Below are positions 28,970 through 38,825 of a stretch of 64,000 nucleotides of DNA, piece after piece. A program made the position numbers and the translations under genes. This stretch comes from Pezizomycotina sp. ARF18 (taxonomy: Eukaryota; Ascomycota). The number at the start of each line of letters is the position of its first letter. The first letter of the stretch is position 1. Location of the stretch: positions 20,703 through 84,702 of the forward strand of contig AZLU01000181.1 of NCBI GenBank assembly GCA_002224055.1, given 5' to 3'. The notes below the pieces were generated by a model. That model was given only the letters and a program-made list of their open reading frames with translations. It ran no database searches and was not told the origin of the DNA.

Positions 28970-31900
28970 GAGGACTCTGGTTAAAGTGGAGGGATTGAAT
29001 CAATGGATCTCGAAATTTGAATTATCTAGCCACGCTAGGAATTCCCACGAATGCGATATTTGCACTCTCCTGTCCCTTTGAACTGCTGCCCTGAAGGCCA
29101 AATCCGTAGAGAGGGCGATGGATCGGGGCGAAAATCGAAAATATATATATATCTTCTTTCAGAATCTCTAGGATGGGCAGGTTTTGTATATTTGTTGGTC
29201 TCGTAAACCCTCTGCCAACGATTCCAACCAATTATTCCCAAATAACTCTAAAGCGATGGCCTCAACACCAGCAGTGTTGTTTATCGATGATGCTCGAAGT
29301 TAATTGTCGATCAATCGCATACGCTGTCGTTTCCGTATAATACACGCGCACAGCCACCTTGCACGAAGAGGGATATTATAAATATATCAATCTATACAAA
29401 ACAAGCAAAGGGAGGGGAGGGTTATTCTTATTCAAATAAATATTTGAGTACTTGTTTTTGAATAACTGGTAACCAGCAATAAAACGAAACCTCTTCCTTG
29501 TGCTTCCTTTTTTTCTTTTCCTTGATCGTAAAAAAGAAACAAATAGAAGCCTTTTCCTTTATTAAGTGTAGATAGAAACCCTAATCCACCTCCGGCGATA
29601 ATTGCAATAATATCGTTGAGTGGTGAATCGAACGAAGGGAGGGGAAATTTGGGATGTCTTTTAAAAACAAAAAATATAGGCGGGATGAGGGAGAGAAAGG
29701 AACGTCCGCAAAGGAAGAAAGAAAGAACGAAAGGAAGAACGAAAAGGAAAAGGAAAGAAGAAAGGGAAAATAAGGAAAGAAAGGAAAGGTGGGAAGATGA
29801 GGGAATAATAAGAAGGGGAGAAAAATAAAATAAAAAAAAATATAATAATAAGTACAAAAATAAAACAAAAATAAAAATAATATATACTATGTGATGATTT
29901 AATTAATTAAATTAAAAATCCTCATCATATTACTTCCCAAGTTCCTTAGCGGTTAGTATTTGCCGGTATGTTTCACGCACATCCCCCTTCTCTTCTCTCC
30001 TCTTCTCTTCCTGCTGCTAGTATATATACCTTCTAAAGTAATTTTAAGCAAGCACACACGGAAATAAATGTGTAAATTAAAGCAAGCACCCTTTTTTTTT
30101 TTTTTTTTTTTTTTTTTCTTCTCTTTCCGCCTTTTTGAAGACCTTTTGAAAGTAGGAATCGCAAAATACTGCGGAAAACCTGCCTCTTATAATAATATAA
30201 GAAATATATATATATATAAGATAAACTTAATAATAATAATGAGATAGGACTTCCTCAGCTCCTCCCGGCCTTGCTATATAAGGTATGAAGGTATAACGAT
30301 AATCGTGACAACAACAACAAAAGCAACAATAATGGTAGCTACTTCTTAAAATAACTTGGTATGATTGATTGATTTCTTCATACATACTACAGAAGAGAGA
30401 ATTTACTTATTAGTTCTTTTTTTTCCTTCTTCCATTTCAGGGGTAAGGATTTAAAGGCAGGTACTGAAAATATACTAAGTAAAAAAGTAACCACGGCCTC
30501 AGCGTGACAATAAAATGCCTTCGGCTCGGTTAAAACGGAACCACCAAAAAAAAAAAATTTAAAGGGTCAAAATTATACGCACTTACACGTGCAGCTATTC
30601 AAATATATCTAATATTTATTTGCACGCTCTATATAAATGAATATAACGCCTGCGAGAGAGACAGTAGTTAACTAGGAACAGTAGTTACTAAAGCTGTTTT
30701 AGATCCGAGATATATAATATAACATGATAGAACTCTCGCGGAGAAGGGATATCAAGGCGGCAGGTTGAACAAAGGGCTTTAGATTTAGAGTGGTGGTAAA
30801 AAGAAAAGCACGAGATCTACTTTTTATATTACCTTTCGAAAAATAATAATACTTAATAATAATCAAGAAAAGACACATAATATAATAGGCTGCCTACACG
30901 TTGCTATTTGTAGGGCATACTTAGGTGGGTAATCTATTATATAGCCTTTCATTACGATCGAAATAAAAAGAGCACTCGCTTAGGGATTCGTAGTGCGATC
31001 GGAATAAACCAGACGTGCATCGAAGGGATATCATAGCTAAGGATCATAGGCATATTTGGGAGAGCTAGAGAAGAAAAGGTGTATATATTATTAAAAATGA
31101 TAATAAAGTACTAGCAGTATAGGGTATAAAAGTCTATCTACGTTAGATGAGAAAAAGAATTTTTATGTTAAGCAGGCCGCAGGATTGTAAGAGATCTGAC
31201 GAAGAAGCAAAAATAGCACTAGAGATATATACAGAAGTATACATACATATAGGTATATGATAAATTTACTCGAACTTTCTTCACGAGTTTGCCACGATTT
31301 TCTTTGGGTAAACTTGTGGAGGACGAAGAAATGGCTTGAGGAGTGATGGCGCAGGTTCGATAAAGTGAAGCTGGAAAAAAAGAAAAGAAAAAGCAAAAGA
31401 AAAGGGGTAAACTTGGAAAAGCGGGATTTACAATTGCTAATTTGATAGCTAATAGTACAGGCATAATAAGGAAAGGAACGACAGTACTATGCTGACAGTT
31501 TGGTCATGAATGCGACGAAAGAATAGTTAGATAATACAGATTCGTATTTTACATCCATCGGCGCAAGTACCCGAGAAAAATCCCATGGCTGATATTTCTC
31601 CGGTTTTCTTCCGCCTTTGCTTTGTTTTAAGAAGAAACAAAATTTTCATTATATGAGTTCGTGAAAAAAAGAGAGGGAGAGAGGAAAGAAGGGGAGAAAG
31701 AGAAAAGAGGAGGTAGAGGTTATTCCTGAACGCGGACCTTGTTGTTTGAACAAGTGTAAATGCAAATTTGACTGGATATCAAGTACAGGAGCAGAGTGAA
31801 AGAGAAAGAATAAAAATAAAAGGCAACAATGAAACGTAGAGAGGGTGCACCAGTGACGGCTGTCCCTTATTACTCTCTGATATAATCTGTGTGATGATAT

Positions 31901-32038
31901 CTCTTGTTTCTGATTTTATTGATTCAGGTTTCCATTTCCTTTTTCCTTCGTTTTGTTTCACTGCGGTCTTCAAAGCCTGTCCCGTGGATTGAAATTTGAC
32001 AATTAAAAATAAACCATTGGCGCACAAAGCGCCAAAAA
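28970..32038. other. Long AT-rich spacer (3 kb) without recognised gene
   Basis: Contains the promoter of the membrane-protein gene at its left edge, a purine-rich stretch (29630-29830, plus strand), AT-rich DNA at 29820-29930 and 30180-31150, a T run at 30091-30117 and a TACTAAGTA 9-mer at 30473. All open frames are short and low-complexity. A lineage-specific non-coding RNA cannot be excluded by eye. Confidence 0.55.
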
Positions 32039-34729
32039 CTAGGCACCGGGGCTTCGCATGTCCAGGTCGGCCGCAAATTAGAGACCATATCGTCTTTTGA
32101 TGGCACGACATCCTGAGGGAGACGGCTGACACGGTATGCTCCAGAACGAATACCATACGTATTGGACATGCCCGTGCGATTGCTTCTTATGCTTCCAGTA
32201 TCGCTCATATGATCGGATCCTGCTGCGAACCGCCGAGGAGGGGCAAATCAAGCCAGTAACGTTCCGGACTTGCGGAGTTGATGACTTTGCAGGCGCAATT
32301 TATTAGTACATTGGCTGACAATAGTCTCGTGTATGAATCGAGAGCAGTCTCAGATATAACATTGGTAAATTTTCTTTTTTTTTTTAAATAAAACGGGATT
32401 TCAAATGACTTACGGAGTAGGTAAACGTTTAGATCATCAAATGACGAAGCCAGGGGGACGTGGGCAGGAACAGCTGGTGAATAAGGTCGTGCCCACCTCT
32501 CAAACTTCCCGTTTCAGACGCTGTCCCAGACTGATAGTCTCGGACTCGCGGGCCTGGCGCAAATCCTATAGGTGAGGCGTAGGCATCCTCTTTGATCAAA
32601 TGCGGTGACGGTAGCATTTGCAACGGTTCTGCCGGTTTCATTGGTCTTCTAGGCGACGGAGGACCGCGGTGCGCCATGGTGGCCCTGCGAAGCGGCACTA
32701 GCAGATGAATAAGACCTGGGATAGGGATGAGGAATTTGGCCGGGTGGCCCTTGCTGCGGTGGTCTTTGGAACGGTGGGGCATCCTAGGCGGCGGTGTCAT
32801 CGCCCTCCGGAATGGTGGTTCCGCAAACGGCTTTTGCTGGCCAGCCATGACAAACTGGCCGGTCTGTTCATCGAACACTGGAGCGGAATTCGTCAGGGAA
32901 AAGGAACGGCGGAAGTCGCCGTGTTCATTATTATCATTTCCTGGTAGTAATCACCGTAATAATCATCATAGTAGTCTTCCTGGTAGGGCATCTGAACAGG
33001 TTGGTCCGCAGGGTTGTTGGCGTTCTGGTTTAAATCGTCGAAGTACTCCTTGTAAAAGGATCGTATGCGCATAGCTCTCTCTTCAGCGGAATCGTTGGGG
33101 TCAGCAGGAGCGGGTAGCGGGCGGAATCCCATTGAAAGACGCGATGTCATATGAATCATGACGATTGACTTCGAGGCCCTCCGACGACGCTTGGGTGCCT
33201 TTGCTTCGGCTCCCCGGCTTCCATTCAGCAGCGCCATCGATGGTAACTTCTGGGAGCGTAAATCCAAGATTCCGGTCGCCTCCTTGGGGAAGAGGCGTCA
33301 CAAGACGCGTGTCACTGCTGGGGCTTGATGTTGAACGTGATGGAGTTCTTCCTTCTGTCGAAGCAGGGGACGAAGCGGTAATTCTACCGCGAGGTCTCCG
33401 CCAAATTGAGAATTGGAGCTTCCTCGATGGTAACTTCTGGAGCGTAAATCCAAGATTCCGGTCGCCTCCTTGGGCGAAGGAGGCGTCACAAAGAACGCGC
33501 TGTCATGCTGGGCTTGATGTTGAACGTGACTGGAGTTCTTCCCTTCTGTCGAAGCAGGGGACGAAGCCGGTAATTCTACCGCGAGGTCTCCGCCAAATTG
33601 AGAATTGGAGCTTCCACCAGGACTAGCCCTTTGGGAGTCACCGCTGTCAAACTGCGGAGGTTTGACGTTTTTATCAGGCCCGTTCGGCCGTCACTAGCCC
33701 CCACACCAATATGGGCGGCAAGGTGGAGGTGGCTTCGGCGCAAATCGCCACCATCCTTGTCAATATAAGAGTCCCTCTCATCAGTCTGTGAAGCGAACAA
33801 GAAACCGTGAGACGCTTTGTTACGAGTGTCAGGGCTGGCTGCGGCTTGGGAACAGCGGGCAGCGATCCACCAGGATTTAGACGCAGAAAAGCCGCCATGT
33901 AGAGACGCCGTCCTTGGCGGAGGGGAGGGGATGATTGAGAGATCTTCGCTTGATTTTGAATGAGGTCCGCTGTCGGGCTGTCGCTTGTATAGTCATCATC
34001 ACCCTTGTCTAATGGAGGCTGTGTAAAGGGAAGATTCTCGATTGCCCCCCTTGTGCGGCCGCTGCGAATGAGGAAATGACTGTATAGATGCATTTGCAGA
34101 ACCTGGTGACATCGGGTTCGTACCATTCGCTGAGAGCGCAGTAGCAGGCCTATATGGATCCTCATCCACGCGGTATGCGCGTGGAGGGAATGGAGACTGT
34201 CATGCGAATTGTTGAGTTCCGGCGGAAGAAGGTAAGGTGCCCCGATGTCCATATCCATGGAGAATTGTTTTTTATGACCAGGCTTCTCCTCTCCAGGTAT
34301 ACCACTGTCGCCAGATCGGTTCGAGCCAGTTCCTCGGGAGCTTGGTACGCCCATTCCGAAATCCATGCTCTTTGTTTTATCCATCTTGTCCTCCAGTCGC
34401 AACTTCTTCTTATTTCGCCGATGCAGGTAAAGCAGAACGACAATGGCGGCGACAACAGGGATCCTGATAAAGGAGAAGAATGGTTAGCGATACAACTACG
34501 GACAGCAATCATCGTATACCCATAACATTACCACGGGAGGTACTATAATCAAACGTGTATGTGCAGTCCTATAGACGTATACACGTATTTGGGAAAGAAC
34601 TCACGCTGCTCCTAAGATGATCGGCAGAGTGGTAGTCCCTGGGCCATCGGAAACGGGTCTCTGGCACCTGGGAGAGTCGTCATTAGGCCCACAACTTGTG
34701 GTAGCGGCGGCTCGCCTCGCGATTGTCAT
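32039..34729 (-). CDS. Single-pass membrane protein with conserved cytosolic tail (SKG6/TOS2-like, function unknown)
   Basis: The start at 34729 gives MTIARRAAATTSCGPNDD, a short ectodomain with CQRPVSDGPGTTTLPIILGA, an intron (donor GTGAGT near 34605) and a span read from about 34475 (PVVAAIVVLLYLHRRNKKKL). The long cytosolic part includes LRLEDKMDKTKSMDFGMGVP, an acidic/Tyr-rich YYDDYYGDYYQE segment, FDEQTGQFVMAGQQKPFAEP, FRRAMTPPPRMP and repeated FAPPRR/GFAPGPR-type motifs. It ends with SGAYRVSRLPQDVV, LRPTWDMRSPGA and stop at 32039. As I recall, this tail recurs in a filamentous-ascomycete family of unknown function, and bud-neck SKG6/TOS2 is the nearest named topology. The last intron is near 32417-32290. 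The coding region is damaged by a 187-bp tandem duplication (33237-33615) and several one-base losses. No signal peptide is seen. Confidence 0.7.
33237..33615. repeat. 187/192-bp imperfect tandem duplication inside the membrane-protein gene
   Basis: Copy 1 is 33237-33423 and copy 2 is 33424-33615. Alignment by eye shows differences that are almost all single-base gaps (ctgggagc versus ctggagc, cgtgatgg versus cgtgactgg, gaagcgg versus gaagccgg), with almost no substitutions. See findings. Confidence 0.9.
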
Positions 34730-34777
34730 ATCTCTCTCAAGCGGCGGCTCGCCTCGCGATTGTCATATCTCTCTCAA
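34704..34777. repeat. Perfect 37-bp tandem duplication spanning the start codon
   Basis: Copies 34704-34740 and 34741-34777 are identical and each carries the start codon (minus strand, at 34729 and 34766). The upstream copy reads nine codons and stops. Confidence 0.95.
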
Positions 34778-36773
34778 TGATCACCTTTGAAGGTATATCG
34801 TCGGAATAGCAAAGCGTGATCAATGACATTCTACTACAGGTTGCGCGACATGCCGCCTGCATTGTGCAACTTTTGATGGTGTCGTTTAATGTTGCATTTT
34901 TATTTTTATTTTATTTTCAAGCACGGAAGGAAATTTCGGCGGATGAAATCAAAAGAACAAATTGATAGAGGATTTAATCCGTGGTATATGCCGCAAATTC
35001 CGATAGAGGGCCAAATTTCACAAGGCAAGCCTAAAGGGAATCGACACAAGGGATCGTCAAAGCAGGTTTTTCAAAGGCATGAGGTTCCGGAACTACTGTA
35101 GGCGGATGGACTAAGTTAGTTCGTGGTTGTTGGCATGAGTTGCTAACACCCATGGCTAGTCATATATTGCTATTAAATAAGTGTACACAAGGAAAGAAAA
35201 GATATTCGAAATGCGAGAGATACAAGAGACTTACCGCTAGGAACCGGGAAAAAAATGTGTGTACAGATTGAGATGTGAAAACGAGCGTTAGATGTACGGT
35301 ATTTCGATGATAAAAAAAAAAAAAAAAAAAATCAAAACGGCAAAGATACACTCGGGTCGTAAAAGGGTTTATATCCGTTATATTGACAATCCGTCCGGTT
35401 TGGTATGACAATCGCTCGAGGTGTGAGTTTTCCCTTATTGTATGTGATGTTGCGAATATATATCGAGAAAAGGGGGCTGTCCAAAAAAAATCAAATAAAA
35501 AAATATAAAAAAATAAAATAAAAAAAAAAAAAACTAAGATCCGAGGATGGAAAAGGAACGAGATACTATTATAAAAAAAAAACTAAAAGTAGTAACGTAA
35601 ATGAAGGAGAGAATGAAATAAAAAGTATTATCTATTAGAAGAAAGAAAAAAAAATTGATTGAAGGGAGCGTGTGTAGAAGATTGAAGAACAACAGTAGTA
35701 TAACAAAATAATGTAAGGGTGCAAAAAGCAGGAGGAAGGAACAATAGAAATTAGAACAACACCGTCACAACAAGGAGAGAAACAGAAAGAGAGAGAGAGA
35801 GAGAAAGAGAGAGGAAGGGAGAAAGTAATAAAAAGGTAAATACCATTACAAAAGGTCACTTGGCAATAAAATAAATAAATAAATAAATAAAATAAATAAT
35901 AATGATAACAATAAAAAAAATAAAATAAAAAAAATTAAATATATCAAGCTAAGAAGTATTACTTCCTGATTAATTGATTTTAATTAATTAAAAATAGTAG
36001 CAGGGATTGGCTTATTTAGGGTGGAAAGAGAGTGTAGTGTGTGCCAGTATCAATTTGGTATCCCTACTTGCTTCTTTAGATATAGGTGGAAGTAGTGAAG
36101 AGAAAAAGCGACCAATTACAAAGCAGTCTTTCTTCTTTTTCTCTCTTCTTCTTCTCGAATTTCGAGCCAAAAACAGCCTAAAAATACAGAACCAATCTTC
36201 CCGTTTGTTCCAAGGGTAATAGAAAGGTTTTTTTTTTTTTTTTTCTTTCTCGTTACTTATACATTCCGCTCGCTGGTACGACGTGTAGTAAGAGCGATAT
36301 ATACTTGTAACTCAAGTATATATCGAATCTCAAAATTGCAAAATCTGGGATCTCGGATTCTGAACTCTCTTCACCCTTATGCACAAGGCGACTGGACCTA
36401 CCTAAAAAAGGGGTAAAATGTCGTAGATCCCAGGTTGTTAAATCAGCCATTAAACTAAAAGCGAGCCTCTTTTGCGTCTTTAGCGCAGACTGGGGTGTGA
36501 TACCCTAGTAATATATTATCCACCCAAAAAAAAAAAGGTACCGTCTCGATACGTGAATATTACAACAAACGTGGACAACAACTACTATCAGCAAAACCTC
36601 CACGCAACAAGCCCCGGCTACAGCATTGGATAACACCTCAAAACGGCGGTATAGACCGTTTTTGCGATGAGCTTGAATTTCGCTAGCACATTAAATTGCA
36701 GGCTACCTCCGACCTCGAACTCCCAAAGAAACGAGATTATATTATTATAATTTGAAAAAACGAAAGAAAAAAT
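34778..36773. other. Spacer between two divergent genes, AT- and purine-rich
   Basis: Holds promoters for the membrane protein (-) and the small membrane protein (+). It contains an A run at 35311-35330, A-rich DNA at 35480-35660 and 35860-35960, a GA-rich tract at 35780-35825 and a T run at 36227-36244. An open frame at 36253-36450 (minus) has no family features. Confidence 0.55.
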
Positions 36774-37679
36774 ATGGCGAAAAAGAGAACTGCCTTCAAG
36801 TTGCACGACGCGGGAGACGATGATACCCGGGAAGAAAATGCTGCGGCATTCTTGGATGAACAAGACGATGATACCGGGAAGAAATGCTGCGGCATTCTTG
36901 GATGAACAAGGTGAGCAAAAACAACATCCCCTTCCTTTTCCTTAAAAAGAAAAAAGCCCCCCCCAACGGGCCGCGATGATGTTTTTATCTTGAACCTGTT
37001 TCCTACGTAAATAAAATCTGATATATATACCTTAAAGAAAAAGGTTATATTGGGACTGTTATAACCCCTTAATAGTTGATAAGTGTATAAATTTAATCGA
37101 GCGAATTTCTACTCGTCGTTTCCAAAGCTTGCTATTTCCTTGGTTAACCTTTGTTCCCCGACTATACATCCATGTTGCTGTATAGAACAAGAACAGCTGA
37201 TAGAGAGGCTCCGTTTTGAAAACGATGAAAAGAACGCGGTCTTTATTGTATGGGCATAGTCGTATTCCGCAGTCTACGTTTCCCTCCCCTTTCAAACGAA
37301 TGCCTTAAGACTGGATTGGGCTAACCAGACACCTTCCAGCTGGCATTCACCTGTCTCTCACTCTTATCCGATATTGTTCTACGTTGTGCGGATATTCTAC
37401 GGTAACTTTGGGCTTCTTGATGCCTTATCCATCAGCTCGTTAGCTATGACGGCCTTTCGATCAATTACATCCCTCTACGGACCGAAGTATACAAAAAAAC
37501 GCTTACCTGGAGCTTTTCGCCCGCCAAAAAACATTCCGCTCCTGAACTCCATCCTCGTCGGGCTCATTACTTTGATATCGGTCATTGGGGAAATCCAAGT
37601 ACGAAAGGTGACAGTACTTTAGATTAATGCCCTGGTCGTATGTGTTTTCTGTTTCGCTTGGGAAATGGACAATGTCTAG
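36774..37679 (+). CDS. Small predicted membrane protein, unrecognised
   Basis: I do not recognise this gene. Exon 1 (36774-36910) begins MAKKRTAFKLHDAGDD and, taking one copy of an internal duplication, ends AAAFLDEQ before a GTGAGC donor. A TAG acceptor at 37185 continues in frame with EQEQLIERLRFENDEKNAV, a charged helix. Several hydrophobic segments follow: LYCMGIVVF, LLDALSISSLAMTAF and NSILVGLITLISVIGEIQ. A cytosolic loop YTKKRLPGAFRPPKNIP lies between two of them. The simple frame stops at 37620-37622, but the same frame continues as INALVVCVFCFAWEMDNV to a TAG at 37677-37679, a fourth likely span. The interval 37599-37622 begins GT and ends AG. A frame slip is present near 37250. Topology suggests a small endomembrane protein, with no function assigned. 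Confidence 0.5.
36815..36910. repeat. 48-50-bp tandem duplication in exon 1 of the small membrane-protein gene
   Basis: Copies 36815-36864 and 36863-36910 differ only by two homopolymer losses (ccc to cc, aaaa to aaa). The second copy would shift the frame. Confidence 0.9.
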
Positions 37680-38825
37680 CGTCCATATCTCGGAGCTCGA
37701 ACTCTCAAGTACAAATATAAGGGCGCATAAGATGCCGAAAGAATAAATTAGAGAAGAGATCAGAAATCAGAAATAAATAAGGAAGGGAAAGAATAGATAA
37801 AGGGAAAGGAAGTAAGAAGAGCAGGGGAGAGAAAGAAGATAAAGACGGAAAGGGGGGAAATTCAAATATTACGATTCTATGTCGCGGAAGAAAAGACAGA
37901 AGCGCCATCACATACAAGAACAAGAAGTTCTGTGAAGTACTTGGTACTTTTTCTCTCTCCTCTTTTTTCTTCTTCTGCTGTAACATAGAACGTAGTTCTC
38001 GGTAGAGCATATACTCCTTACATATTCACCAAAGCCCTCCTTGTCAGAGCAAGATTCTTGCTAGCTCTACTTACGCGATTGTTCTTCATTCATTTAATGT
38101 GACCAGGATACTGTATATAATCATTCGTTAACCAAAAGGAAAGGACTTGATTCGAATATTCATTAATATTGGGTTTATCATATGGGATTTTAATAGGCAG
38201 ATATAAAAAGCACTTCAATGAACAGGTTAGTCCGGCAAGAATGTGCATCCAAATCAGTCACAACGTACGTCGACTAACGAACTATATCTAACAGTGGTTA
38301 GCCTTGACAGCAATTAGAGCAAGCTAAAAGCTATTTAGAAAAAAAAACTGTTCCTTTCTGGTTTTTGATTCTACTATGGAGGGGACAAGAAGAGAAGAAT
38401 TGTTTTGAGCTCGTCTTTATTGCTTATTGGGAAGTTTTTTTTACCCCTTCGGCGAACCCTAATATTATTCGATCATACACATGATGTTTTAAATCCGAGT
38501 TGCTTATCTCCCAGAAGGCTAGCAAGAGAATAAATACCTTTGCAAAGGATAATATGACTTTCTTAGAAAAAAACAGGCTATACCGCTTTCGTGCTCCAGT
38601 AACTCCCAGTCGGCACCACAAGACTTCTTATACGACTTATCAAATAGAAAGGAATAAGGGTAAATCGGTGAAGAAAGGACAGGAACTGAAGGGGAAAAAT
38701 TAAAGAAGGATGAAGGAAAAGAAGAACGACTAACGAAGATGAGAAGGAAAAAAAAAAAGAAGAAACCCAGTACGGTGCTTGAAGCGGCGTATCTAACAAT
38801 GATAGTAAGAAAATATCGTATATCA
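37680..38825. other. Convergent spacer before CRM1
   Basis: Contains a purine-rich stretch at 37735-37860 and otherwise unremarkable AT-rich DNA. This is the 3' region of both flanking genes. No gene was found. Confidence 0.55.

Noticed and set aside
36253-36450. Minus-strand frame beginning MADLTTWDLRHFTPFLG
   Set aside because: No homology recognised. The only splice-like site leads nowhere convincing.
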